Assembly (NCBI RefSeq): GCF_002699855.1
Contig: NZ_LKBW01000068.1
Location: 1 to 62,376, forward strand
Direction: 5' to 3'
DNA from: Pseudomonas amygdali
GTDB lineage: Bacteria > Pseudomonadota > Gammaproteobacteria > Pseudomonadales > Pseudomonadaceae
DNA: 62,376 bases
Positions 8,977 through 18,682 of the stretch are shown here, piece after piece; position 1 is the first letter of the stretch, and each line of letters opens with the position of its first letter. Under the pieces are notes generated by a model. The model was not told where the DNA came from and searched no databases. It saw nothing but the letters and a program-made list of their open reading frames with translations. The position numbers and the translations under genes are program-made.

Positions 8977-9043
8977 TTTATCGTGGAGCAACTGTTTTTT
9001 TCGACCGTCCTGCTGACGCCCCACTCTTTTTTGACAGGTACTT

Positions 9044-9724
9044 ATGGCCAGGCTGAAAACTGAACCCTTTCCTGCGCAGGTCGCAGGCAAAACCGCCGAG
9101 CGCAAGAAGCTGCCTGCGCAGCAACGCGCTACTGAAACCTACGAACGTATTCTGGTCGCCACCGCAAACACCTTGTGCGAGGTCGGTATAGAGCGCTTGT
9201 CGACCAATCTGGTGTGCGAACGGGCTGGCCTTACACCGCCAGCGCTGTACCGCTATTTCCCCAATAAGTACGCGCTGTTGACGGTTCTTGGCGAACGTTT
9301 GCTGGAGAAACAGAACGAGCGGATTGATCACTGGATCACCCCCGAGCTGATCGCAGGTACGCCGCAGGCTCTGGAGCAGGCGCTTGCCGAACTGATTCTG
9401 GATACTTACCGGGTTACCGAAGCCACGCTGGGCGGCATGTGGACGCTGAAGGCTTTAAGGGCGGTTCCTGCGCTGGAGCATGTGCGGCTCGACTCTCACC
9501 GCAGGGTGTCCAAAGCCCAGGCCACGATCATCGCCAGCGCTATTCCCGAGGCTGCCCCCAAGCAAATAGCAATGGTTGCCCGTGTGGCGGTCGAGATGAT
9601 TTACGCCACCATCGAATTGCTGTTCGATGAGCCCCTGGACCCTGCGAAGACCTGCGCCATGGTAGCGGCAATGATCGTCAGCCATCTGGATCGCCTTGAT
9701 CCCGAACCTGCACCTGACAAATGA
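9044..9724 (+). CDS. TetR-family transcriptional regulator
   Basis: This 226-aa protein has an N-terminal HTH domain (about residues 25-75) with TLCEVGIERLSTNLVCERAGLTPPALYRYFPNKYALL, the classic TetR helix 1-4 pattern including YRYFPNK. The C-terminal helical ligand domain is unassigned. It is divergent from the DUF2147/porin/kinase operon and 152 bp upstream of the aldehyde dehydrogenase gene on the same strand, so it may control either or both. The effector might be an aldehyde or an aromatic compound given the dehydrogenase next door. Confidence 0.85.
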   Translation: MARLKTEPFPAQVAGKTAERKKLPAQQRATETYERILVATANTLCEVGIERLSTNLVCERAGLTPPALYRYFPNKYALLTVLGERLLEKQNERIDHWITPELIAGTPQALEQALAELILDTYRVTEATLGGMWTLKALRAVPALEHVRLDSHRRVSKAQATIIASAIPEAAPKQIAMVARVAVEMIYATIELLFDEPLDPAKTCAMVAAMIVSHLDRLDPEPAPDK

Positions 9725-9876
9725 ATACGCGAAAACAGGTTGACCGTTTCGGCCACTTGAACCGGCCGGATCGCCCCTTCATCGGTTGGCGATGGTTCTG
9801 TACGGTTACGTGAGCCAGAACGTAATCGCAACACTGCATCTATCTTATAAAAACACGCAGCCACAGGAGCAGCTTC

Positions 9877-11313
9877 ATGAATCAGCCCGCAAGGATCACG
9901 CCCACTACGCCGTCTCCCGCTCCGGGGCTAACCGAGCTGTTTGAGGCGCAGAAAGCTGCAGCTCGCTCTCAAGGGGTGCCCTCTTACGCTCAACGAATCG
10001 CCGACCTCAACGCCATTCTGCGAGTGGTCAGCGACAATCAGGACAGGTTGCTCGAAGCGGTCAGCGCAGATTTCGGCAACCGCTCGTTCGCTGAGACCAG
10101 GCTCGGCGAGTTGATGCCTGTCATCAATGGCATCAAGCATATCCGCTCGCATCTCAAGGCGTGGATGCGGCCCTCCCGACGCAAGGTGAGTATTGTTTTC
10201 AAGCCCGCGACTGCCAGGGTCATTTATCAGCCGCTGGGCGTAGTCGGCATTCTCGCGCCCTGGAACTATCCACTGACGCTGACGCTGGTGCCCTTGATAG
10301 AGGCACTGGCAGCGGGCAACCGGGTGATGATCAAACCTTCGGAATTGACCCCCAGAACCTCTGAGCTGCTCCGGCAATTGCTGGGTGAAACTTTCTCTGC
10401 CGAACAGGTCACAGTGGTCACGGGAGATGCCCTGCTGGCAAGCCAGTTCAGTGAGCTGCCCTTTGACCACCTTGTGTTCACCGGGTCGACCCATGTAGGT
10501 CGCCATGTCATGGCGGCGGCTGCGCGTAACCTGACGCCGGTGACACTGGAGCTGGGCGGCAAATCACCGGTAGTGATCTGCGACGACTATTCGATTAAAA
10601 AAGCGGCACGGATGCTTGCTATCGGCAAACTGTTCAACGCTGGGCAGACCTGCGTCGCACCCGACTACATATTGGTCCCGCGCGAACATGTAAACAGTTT
10701 TGCCGGCGAGTGGCTGGCCGCTGCGAAAAAACTTTATCCGACACTCGAAGGTAACCCGGACTACACCTCGATCATCTCTCAGCGCCACCACGACCGCCTC
10801 GTGAGCATGGCTAATCAGGCCCTCTCAAAAGGGGCGAAAGCATGGCAACACGGTGCGTCGGTGTCGACCCTCGAACGTAAAATTGCGCCCATGGCGCTCA
10901 CGGATGTACCGCTCGATGCGGACCTGATGCAGGAAGAGATTTTTGGTCCGCTGCTGCCGATACTTGCCTATGACTCCCTGGATGAAGCCATAGCCTTCAT
11001 CAATGATCGCCCCGCGCCTCTGGCCCTTTACTGTTTTTCAAACGACCAGACGTCCGTGAATCAGGTGCTGAACCGGACACAATCCGGTGGTGTGACCATT
11101 AATGGCACCATGCTGCACGCGACTCAGGATGATCTGCCGTTCGGCGGCGTCGGGCAAAGTGGCACTGGGGCCTATCACGGCTATGAGGGCTTCGTTCGTC
11201 TGTCCCATGCACGCGGTGTTCTCAAGTTGAGTCGCTTCAACATGTCTGACAAGGTCTCGGCACCTTATGGACGGCTGACACGCCTTGTAACCCGCTTCAT
11301 GCTCGGCAAATAG
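9877..11313 (+). CDS. calB: Coniferyl-aldehyde-dehydrogenase-type ALDH
   Basis: This 478-aa NAD(P)-dependent aldehyde dehydrogenase oxidises aldehydes to acids in the cytoplasm. It shows PWNYPL (cofactor-binding loop), GNRVMIKPSE, FTGSTHVGR, the general-base Glu in TLELGGKSPV and the catalytic Cys in NAGQTCVAPDY. The short length and the C-terminal YGRLTRLVTRFMLGK hydrophobic-basic tail fit the coniferyl aldehyde dehydrogenase (CalB) group, which also acts on fatty or long aldehydes. AGGAGC precedes the ATG. It follows the TetR gene and may be co-transcribed with it. The symbol is given by family resemblance, not by proven substrate. Confidence 0.8.
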   Translation: MNQPARITPTTPSPAPGLTELFEAQKAAARSQGVPSYAQRIADLNAILRVVSDNQDRLLEAVSADFGNRSFAETRLGELMPVINGIKHIRSHLKAWMRPSRRKVSIVFKPATARVIYQPLGVVGILAPWNYPLTLTLVPLIEALAAGNRVMIKPSELTPRTSELLRQLLGETFSAEQVTVVTGDALLASQFSELPFDHLVFTGSTHVGRHVMAAAARNLTPVTLELGGKSPVVICDDYSIKKAARMLAIGKLFNAGQTCVAPDYILVPREHVNSFAGEWLAAAKKLYPTLEGNPDYTSIISQRHHDRLVSMANQALSKGAKAWQHGASVSTLERKIAPMALTDVPLDADLMQEEIFGPLLPILAYDSLDEAIAFINDRPAPLALYCFSNDQTSVNQVLNRTQSGGVTINGTMLHATQDDLPFGGVGQSGTGAYHGYEGFVRLSHARGVLKLSRFNMSDKVSAPYGRLTRLVTRFMLGK

Positions 11314-11581
11314 ACGCTTGCCGAGCAACCGCGTCAGGTGACAGGACGTCGCCCCGGCTCGATATGCCCGCCTGCCCTGCCTTTCGAACCGCCAACGATA
11401 ATCACTGTTTGTGATGACCCAGTATTATGTAACATCAGATCGTTATTCTTGGCTCACTTCAACTAGCCGTGTTCTAAAAGGCATCTAACACGGGCATCTA
11501 GCGGCCACATCACCCACGGCCAAGTTGATGTGACCGCTGTTTGCGTTTAACGTCTAAGCTAGTGTCAGCATTTCTGAAATC

Positions 11582-11922
11582 ATGGATGACTCAATGCCAC
11601 ACACACTACTACCCCACATAGGCAGGGCCATAGCCAGCATCGGCAGCGGCCATTTTTCCAGCATGTTCCACAAGCTTATCGATACTCAGCTTGCCGTGGA
11701 TGCCACCCACCTCTCCTCACTGCCACAGCCATGGCAAACGTTGCCCGCGTCGGCACCCACGGTTTTCAACGAAACGGTGACGTCCTCACCCGGCACCCTG
11801 TTGCTCAGCGACTCGATCCATCTTTATCCCGCGCAGGCCTCGGAGAACTTCAGCTGCAAGATAACCGTCTTCAGGGCGCTGCCTGCGCATGAGTTTTCGG
11901 ACAATGAACGTCGTCAGCTAAG
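11582..11922 (+). pseudogene. Truncated LuxR-type regulator (N-terminal relic)
   Basis: The frame starting MDDSMPHTLLPHIGRAIASI matches the N-terminal domain style of the intact LuxR regulator at 18683-19456: IASIGSGHFSSMFHKLID against LVSSTGAGTFSEQMLHLVG, and CKITVFRALPAHEFSDNERRQL against ICVYRLTSLRAFSLTELSLL. It has no C-terminal HTH. After RRQLSS the sequence runs directly into the truncated 3' end of the NRPS on the opposite strand. A deletion joining the two genes, with loss of everything between, is the simplest explanation. The exact junction lies within about 11915-11935. Confidence 0.65.
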
Positions 11923-11929
11923 CAGCGTG

Positions 11930-13176
11930 CGATGAAGGTCTGTTGAGTAAGTACCACCACCGGTGCGCTATCGGTCAGCAAGTAGCCAAGGCGTTCCTCG
12001 GGATGCGCCGGAGCCACCGGCACATAGCAGGCACCGGCCTTGAGGATCGCCAGCAGGCTCACCAGCGTGTCCAGCCCGCGGCGCGCAATCACCGCCACCC
12101 GATCGTCCGGGCGCACGCCAAGGCTGATCAGATAATGGGCAAGGCTGTTCGCCTGGCGGTTCAACTCTGCGTAGCTCAGCGACTGCTCGCCAACCCGGGC
12201 AGCGACTGCTTCAGGCTGACGTGCGGCCTGAGCTTCGATCAGGCCATGAACGGTTTGACCTTGCGGGAAACTCACCGCGCTGGCGTTAAGGCTCTCGAGC
12301 AGGTACTCACGTTCCTGCGGACCCACCAGCGGAATATCACCCAGCACCGCGTTTTCATTATTCACCAGTGTATGCAGCAACTGTTCGAAATAGCCGTAAT
12401 AGCGCTGCACCGTGGGCTCATCGAACAGCGCGGTTGCGTATTCCAGCGTGCCAAACAGCGCATCGCCCTGCTCGCCGAGGTTCAACGACAGATCAAACTT
12501 GCAGACCTGACTCTCCTGCTCGACCACGCTCAGCGACAAACCGTCCATGTCCGGTAACGAGGTTTCCCCGGCCAGCCAGTTGAGCGTGGTCTGGAACAAC
12601 GGGGAGTGAGCCAGGCTGCGGGTCGGCCGGACAATTTCCACCACCTGCTCGAGTGGCAGGTCCTGATGACCCTGAGCCTCCAGTACCCGCTCCCTGACCT
12701 GTGCCAGCAATGCATTACCGGTCAGCGCCGAGGGTGTATCGATGCGCACGGCCAGGGTGTTGACGAACAGCCCGATCAGCTCTTCCAGCTCCGCACGACC
12801 GCGTCCTGCAATCGGGCTGCCGACCACCACTTCGGTCTGACCGGAAAGACGCGCCAGCAATGCGCCCCATGCGGTCAGCAAGGTCATGTACAGCGTGACG
12901 CCTTGCCGTTGCGCCAGCGCTCGCAAGCCTGCCGTCAGTGGACCGTCCAGCCGCACGTTCAGGCTGGCACCGGCGAAGTCCTGCTGCGCCGGGCGGGGCC
13001 GGTCGGCAGGCAGACAGCGTCAGTAGCGTCGGTGCGCCTTCCAGGGCTTGTCGCCAATAGGCTGCCTGATGTTGCAAGCGCTCGCCGCTCATCCAGCCCT
13101 GCTGCCATACCGCATAGTCGGCGTATTGAATAGCCAGGACTGGCAGGGGATCGTCCTTGCCTTGATGCAATGCCGG
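11930..13176 (-). pseudogene. Downstream remains of the NRPS: condensation domain and truncated adenylation domain
   Basis: This continues the NRPS reading frame beyond an in-frame TAA at 13177-13179. The frame resumes directly with PALHQGKDDPLPVLAIQYADYA, the normal continuation of condensation domain 3. Near 13009-13016 a net +1 insertion (CTGTCTG where CTG is expected) shifts the frame; after it the domain continues as PADRPRPAQQDFAG...RLDGPLTAGL and then an adenylation domain starts (LSYAELNRQANSLAHYL). This A domain ends abruptly after APVVVLTQQT, before its core motifs, at the junction with the LuxR relic. The segment therefore carries a nonsense codon at its head, a frameshift and a 3' truncation. 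Confidence 0.8.
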
Positions 13177-16100
13177 TTACAACGCGAGCAATTCGCGAGT
13201 CAGCACGCCCAGCGACCAACCGTCGGCGACGATGTGGTGCACCGTCAGCAACAACACATGCTGCTCGTCTTCCACCTGTAGCAGGCAGCCACGAATCAGC
13301 GGCCCACGCGTCAGATCGAACGCTGCGGTAGCCTCTACAGCAACACGTTCGGCCAGTGTTTCCGGCATTTGACGCAGATCTTCAACATGCAGGACCGGCA
13401 TGGCCGCAGACGCAGTAAACATCACCTCTGCGCCCTCTTCGCAGGCGATGAACCGGCTGCGCAGGGTTTCGTGGCGCTCGACGATCCGTGATACCGCAGC
13501 GGTCAGCGCAGCTACATCCAGCAAGCCCCGTATGCGCAGGGCCAGCGGGATGTTGTTCGCCTCATTGCCACCCTCCATCTGCGCCAGGAACCACAAGCGC
13601 TGCTGGGCGAACGACAGCGGTAACGACTGATCACGCGGTGCAGGCAGGATCAACGACAGTTCACTGCGCCCGGCACCGGCCAGCGCACTGGCGACGGCAG
13701 CCAGCTCGCCCAGCGCAAAGAGCTCGCCCAACGGCAACTCCATGCCCATCTGTTGACGCAGCTGCGACACCATGCGCATGGCCAGCAAGGAATGCCCACC
13801 CAGATCGAAGAAGTGGTCGTGGCGGCCTACCTGTTCAATCTGTAGAGCTTCAGCCCAGATCTGCGCCAGAGCCACTTCAATCTCACCCTGCGGTGGCTTG
13901 TAGGTCAGCCCCAGCAGCACCGATGATTCGATCAAAGCCGTTTCCGATTGCTCCAGTGCCTGCACCAAATGGACAAGGGCTTGTTGCACATAAGCGCAAA
14001 TCCGTTGCGGATCAATACCCGGCGCAGTCTGGGCAGTCAGGCTGAACGCATCGCCGAAGTCATCGATACACAGGGTCAGCGGGTAGTTGCTGCGCTCTTC
14101 TGCATGCACGACCTCAATCCCTTGCCATGCAGCGTTGCTTGCCTGGTCATCGACCTCAGGCACAGCGCTGTGGCGGTAGTTGAGCAACGTATTGAACAGC
14201 GGCGCGCCAGCCGGCAAGGCGCTGCATCGCTGGGCCAGTGCCAACTGAGCATGCTCGTGGGTGAGCATGCCGACCAGACGAGCGTGCAGGTCGAGCACCG
14301 CACTGCGCGCGCAATGCCCGCCCAGGTTCATGCGCAGCGGCAAGGTGTTGATAAACACACCCAAGGCCCGCTCGCCGCCTTCGCCACCGCGCAACCGTCC
14401 AAGCAGTACGGTGCCGAATACCATGCTGTCGCGCCCGGACAACTGCCCCAGGACCTGAGCCCAGGCCAGGTGCATCAAAGTAGCGGCGCTGACGCTCAGT
14501 TGCCTTGCCTGATCACGAACCTGACGGCACAGGGCGATGTCCAGTGTGAGTCTGGCCTCGCCAGGAATCTGATCTGCCGATGCCATTACCAGGCCGTAAG
14601 GCAGGGTTGGCTCATCGACATCGCCCAACTGCTCGCGGAAGAACGCTTCATGGGCCTCGTCGCCAGGCCCTTGCAGGACGTGGGCAATGTAATTTCGGTA
14701 TGGCACGGGCGCGACGAGCGAAGCTTCGTTGCCCAGCAGTACGGCCTGCAATTCATGGCTCAGTACATCAAGGGCAATATGGTCCATGATCACATGGTGG
14801 TAACGCAGAACCGCCGCAATCCTGTGGTTGGCCGGGTCATGGGCATAAACCAGATGCAGCAGCGGTGCTTGAGTAAGGTCCATGCGTGGGGCATTGAAAA
14901 GGTCGTGCAACGCTGTCTCTTGAACGAGCATGGGAGCCTGACGCCAGACCACCTGCACCGGCGTTTGCAAACCTTCCCAGAACAACGCGGTGCGCAGCAT
15001 ATCGTTGCGTTCGATCACCCGCTGCAATGCATCGCAGAAAGCGTTCAGCCGCGACACGTCGGCGAACGCGAACTGCGGCTGCAACAGGTAGGGATCACTG
15101 TCCCCGGCGGTCAGATGATGGTAAAGAATGCCTTCCTGCAACGGTGCCAGCGGGTAGATTTCCTGCACGTTGGCAGCGCCGCCCGGTACGCTGGCGACAA
15201 TCCGATCAATGGCCGATTGTTCAAGCGAGACCAGGCTCAACATCTGCGGTGTGATCCGGGCACACCCTGGCGGGATAAGGTTTGCAGGTGCCTTGAATGC
15301 CTGAGCATCGTTTTGCCAAGCGGCCAGCGCAGCCAGTGTCGGCTGGCTGAGCAGCGCATGCACATCTGCCGTCAGCCCCGCCTTGCGCAGTTGCTCGACC
15401 AGGTTCACGGCCAGCAAGGAATGACCGCCCAATTCGAAGAAGTTATCGTGTCGCCCTACCCGCTCCACACCCAGGACTCGCGCCCAGATGGCCGCCATTG
15501 CGATCTCCACCTCGCTCTTAGGTGCCTCATAGGCTTGCCCCAGCAGGTACGCCGGGTCCGGGTCAGGCAACGCGCGACGGTCAAGCTTGCCGTTGGCCGT
15601 CAGCGGCAGTGAAGCCAGACGCGTGAACGCGCGCGGCACCATGTAACCCGGCAGTCGCGCCCGCATCGCAGGGCTCAGTGCGTCGGTGTCGACCGCAGAC
15701 GTTTCAGTGAACCAGGCCAGCAGCTGCAAGTCGCGAACCAGTACCACCGCATCCTTGACACCCTCCAGGCTGGCCAGCATCGCCTCGATTTCTCCCAGCT
15801 CGATGCGCATGCCACGAATCTTCACCTGATCATCGTTGCGCCCCAGGTAATCCAGGGTCCCGTCGGCGTTCCAGCGCACCAGGTCACCGCTGCGGTACAT
15901 ACGCGCTTGTTCGACATCGCTGAACGGGTCGACGACAAACCGCTCTTCGGTCAATTGCGGCTGGTTCAGGTAACCGCGCGCAGCGCCTGCGCCACCGATG
16001 TAAAGCTCACCGGGAACGCCCACGGGCATTGGCTGCAACTGCTCATCGAGCACGTAAACCCGTGTGTTGGCGATGGGGCCGCCGATGTGCAGCGAGCCAT

Positions 16101-18390
16101 TGGCCAATATCTGGCCAGAGGTGGCGACTACCGTCGTTTCGGTCGGTCCATAATTGTTGACCACCGCATAACGGCGGTTATGAACAAATTGACGAAGGCG
16201 GTCGCCGCCGATCAGCAGAGTGCGCAGGGTCGGATGTTCTTCGTCCTGGCTGAAGGCGTACTCAGCCACTGGAGTCGGAAGGAAGCTGACGTCCAGCGGC
16301 TGGGCACGCCACCAGTTCAGCATCGCTTCAATGTCCTCCCCGCTGTCCTGAACCGGGGCCAGGTGCAGGGTTGCGCCAGCGCACAGGGTCGGCCAGACCT
16401 CCCAAGCCATTGCATCGAAGCCGAATCCGGCCAAGCTGGACGTATGACTGCCTGCCTTCACATCGAACGCACTGCAATGCCAGTCAACCAGATTGGCCAG
16501 CGTACGATGCTCCACCATCACGCCCTTCGGCTGACCGGTGGAGCCCGACGTGTAGATCACGTAAACCAGATTGTCACTGCTCAGCCCCGCTACCTGCGGA
16601 TTGTTGTCAGCCCCCTGGCCGTCTGCGCAGTGGTCCAACTCGATCAGCGGCATTGCCAGCGGTGGCAGACGGTCGATCAGCGTTGATAGCGTCAACACCA
16701 CCACCGGCGCACTGTCGCTGAGCAGGTAATGCAAACGTTCGCGTGGGTGTGACGGGTCGATGGGCACATAGGCAGCCCCAGCCTTGAGGACCGCCAACAG
16801 CCCGACCAGGGTCTCCAGGCTACGGCGGGAAACGATGGCAACCCGGTCGTCAGGCCGTACGCCCTGGTAGATGAGGCGCTGGGCCAGCGCATTGGCCTGC
16901 CGGTTGAGTTGCGCGTAGGTCAGGTGCTGCCCCTGATAAACCGCTGCCACCGCATATGGGCGGATTCGTGCCTGTTGCTCGATGCGTCGATGAATCAATT
17001 GCTCGTCGGCAGCAGTTTTTTCAGTCTGGTTCCAGGCCTGTATCTGCAATTGCTCGGCTGGCGCTGAAATGTGGAAGTCTTGAAGCTTGAGCGTCGGGCT
17101 TTCAAGGCCCTGCTCCAGTATGTGCAGCAGACGCCCGGCGATGGCCTGGGCTTCGGCATCTTCGATCCAGGCGCGATGGTGGACCAGATGCAGCGCCGCA
17201 TCGTCGTTGTAGCTGTTGGTGCGCAAGTGTATGACCAGCGGCGTGGCCTCATAGCCATTGGAGACTTTTACCGTGTGTGCCTCAGCTTCGCCGTAGCAGT
17301 AATCGTGGTCTTCCAGCTCGTAGGACACCGAGACTTCGAACAACTGCGCGCGCTCCTCGCGGGATAACTCCAGGCTGCGATTGAGCTCGCTCAGGGGGAA
17401 ACGTTGATGACGGAAGTCACGTTTCAGCGCATCACCTACCTCGACCACCAGAGCACCGAAGTCCAGCCCGTCGGCGAAGGCCATGCGCACCGCACTGACC
17501 TGCGCGAAGTGGCCGAGGGTGGCCTTGAAGCGCGCGCCGTTGCGGTTGAGTAACGGCAAGCCCACAATCCATTCGTCGCGTTGCGCCGTGCGCGTGAAAT
17601 AGACATGCAGAACCGCCAGCAAGACATGAAACGCCGACGCATTGTGGCGCTCGGCAAATTGCTTCATGCGCACATGCAATGCCTGGGGAAGTGCCTGCAC
17701 CCAGGCATGGGACGGCGCCGGATCTGTCGCCCGACGGTTGTGGTAGCGCGATACCAGCAACGGTTCCGGCAGTTCACGGTATTTTTCCAGCCAATAGGCC
17801 TTGTCCAGCGAATAGCTCTTCGACGCTTGGTACTGCGCGTCGTCGGCAATGAAGGCTCGGTAACCTGGCGCACTGAGTTCAAGGCATTCACCTGCCATCA
17901 ATGCGCTGTAAAGCTCGCCAAGGGACTTGAACAACTGGCCGAAGCCCCAACCATCAAGAATCAGATGGTGGGCCTGGCCCACCAGCCAGTGTTGATCCTG
18001 GGCAAGACGGATCAGGCGGAAATCGAGCAGTGGGCTGCCATCCAGTGCGTATGGACGCCGCATGTAGTCATTGACCAGCGCTTGCGCTGCACGGGTCGGC
18101 TCGGGGTGATCACTGAAGTCGTGTAACGGTAGGGTCAGCGGCATGACAGCAGCGTATGACTGAAGCGGCAAGCCATCCGCCCCTGCTCCCGGCATCAGCA
18201 CTGTGCGCAAGCTTTCGTGAGCGGCAACCAGTTGTTCCAGCGCTCGATGCAGATTCGCCGGGTCAACCGGCCCGGTCAGTTGCAGGTAGCCGCCGATGTT
18301 GTAAAGCGGAGAATCGCCACGGCTGATCTGGTCAAGCCAGATATCACGCTGAGCAGCGGTCAGAGGGAAACTGGGGCAAACATGGCTCAA
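13177..18390 (-). CDS. Nonribosomal peptide synthetase, lipopeptide type, truncated (C-A-T-C-T-C)
   Basis: The 1737-aa open part contains: C1 (about 5-440, HHLILDG at 141) at the extreme N-terminus, as in lipo-initiation modules; A1 (about 465-940, YTSGSTGQPKGV at 613, NGKLD at 933); T1 (LGGHSLL, Ser991); C2 (about 1078-1480, HHVIMDH at 1198, entry LAPLQEGILYHH as in Pseudomonas dual C/E domains); T2 (Ser1534); start of C3 (LPLSFAQQRLWFL at 1591, HHIVADG at 1718). A1 specificity residues read D-A-W-F-L-G-N-V-V-K, the leucine code. Module 2 has no adenylation domain: C2 runs straight into T2 at about 1485-1500. The frame then stops at a TAA where Tyr is expected. It was probably a lipopeptide synthetase and is now non-functional. 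It diverges from the LuxR gene at 18683. Confidence 0.85.
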   Translation of the reverse strand: MSHVCPSFPLTAAQRDIWLDQISRGDSPLYNIGGYLQLTGPVDPANLHRALEQLVAAHESLRTVLMPGAGADGLPLQSYAAVMPLTLPLHDFSDHPEPTRAAQALVNDYMRRPYALDGSPLLDFRLIRLAQDQHWLVGQAHHLILDGWGFGQLFKSLGELYSALMAGECLELSAPGYRAFIADDAQYQASKSYSLDKAYWLEKYRELPEPLLVSRYHNRRATDPAPSHAWVQALPQALHVRMKQFAERHNASAFHVLLAVLHVYFTRTAQRDEWIVGLPLLNRNGARFKATLGHFAQVSAVRMAFADGLDFGALVVEVGDALKRDFRHQRFPLSELNRSLELSREERAQLFEVSVSYELEDHDYCYGEAEAHTVKVSNGYEATPLVIHLRTNSYNDDAALHLVHHRAWIEDAEAQAIAGRLLHILEQGLESPTLKLQDFHISAPAEQLQIQAWNQTEKTAADEQLIHRRIEQQARIRPYAVAAVYQGQHLTYAQLNRQANALAQRLIYQGVRPDDRVAIVSRRSLETLVGLLAVLKAGAAYVPIDPSHPRERLHYLLSDSAPVVVLTLSTLIDRLPPLAMPLIELDHCADGQGADNNPQVAGLSSDNLVYVIYTSGSTGQPKGVMVEHRTLANLVDWHCSAFDVKAGSHTSSLAGFGFDAMAWEVWPTLCAGATLHLAPVQDSGEDIEAMLNWWRAQPLDVSFLPTPVAEYAFSQDEEHPTLRTLLIGGDRLRQFVHNRRYAVVNNYGPTETTVVATSGQILANGSLHIGGPIANTRVYVLDEQLQPMPVGVPGELYIGGAGAARGYLNQPQLTEERFVVDPFSDVEQARMYRSGDLVRWNADGTLDYLGRNDDQVKIRGMRIELGEIEAMLASLEGVKDAVVLVRDLQLLAWFTETSAVDTDALSPAMRARLPGYMVPRAFTRLASLPLTANGKLDRRALPDPDPAYLLGQAYEAPKSEVEIAMAAIWARVLGVERVGRHDNFFELGGHSLLAVNLVEQLRKAGLTADVHALLSQPTLAALAAWQNDAQAFKAPANLIPPGCARITPQMLSLVSLEQSAIDRIVASVPGGAANVQEIYPLAPLQEGILYHHLTAGDSDPYLLQPQFAFADVSRLNAFCDALQRVIERNDMLRTALFWEGLQTPVQVVWRQAPMLVQETALHDLFNAPRMDLTQAPLLHLVYAHDPANHRIAAVLRYHHVIMDHIALDVLSHELQAVLLGNEASLVAPVPYRNYIAHVLQGPGDEAHEAFFREQLGDVDEPTLPYGLVMASADQIPGEARLTLDIALCRQVRDQARQLSVSAATLMHLAWAQVLGQLSGRDSMVFGTVLLGRLRGGEGGERALGVFINTLPLRMNLGGHCARSAVLDLHARLVGMLTHEHAQLALAQRCSALPAGAPLFNTLLNYRHSAVPEVDDQASNAAWQGIEVVHAEERSNYPLTLCIDDFGDAFSLTAQTAPGIDPQRICAYVQQALVHLVQALEQSETALIESSVLLGLTYKPPQGEIEVALAQIWAEALQIEQVGRHDHFFDLGGHSLLAMRMVSQLRQQMGMELPLGELFALGELAAVASALAGAGRSELSLILPAPRDQSLPLSFAQQRLWFLAQMEGGNEANNIPLALRIRGLLDVAALTAAVSRIVERHETLRSRFIACEEGAEVMFTASAAMPVLHVEDLRQMPETLAERVAVEATAAFDLTRGPLIRGCLLQVEDEQHVLLLTVHHIVADGWSLGVLTRELLAL

Positions 18391-18526
18391 GATCCTTCTT
18401 GACAGGTAAGCCGCGGATTAAGCACTGCCGACTTGCCTATGTATGGCCCCTTAAACCCGGACAGACCCCGGCGACTGGCTTATTGCCACTCTTTATCGCT
18501 CATACATGTTTGGCAGGTTGAAAATC

Positions 18527-18546
18527 TGTCCCCGTTTTCCGTTACA
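18527..18546. promoter_or_regulatory. syr-syp box-like site between NRPS and LuxR gene
   Basis: TGTCCCCG-N4-TCCGTTACA matches most of the palindromic consensus TGTCCCG-N6-CGGGACA recognised by SalA/SyrF-type LuxR regulators in P. syringae: the left half-site matches in 6 of 7 positions and the right half in about 5 of 7. It lies 137 bp upstream of the NRPS start and 137 bp before the LuxR start. The match is imperfect, but the position between exactly these two gene types supports it. Confidence 0.4.
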
Positions 18547-18682
18547 GACGCACGACAAAAGCTTTGGCTGAATACCAAAGACCCAGTCCAGTCATCAGGC
18601 TTGTCAGTTATTGCAATCAGTAGTTACCGCGCAGCAGTCGACCAAGGTCCTTTTTGCGCGGTCGGAATCAGGAAAGCTCAAG

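Noticed and set aside
13948..15612. Long plus-strand open frame (554 codons) opposite the NRPS
   Set aside because: Antisense shadow of the GC-rich NRPS gene; the clear C-A-T domains are on the minus strand.
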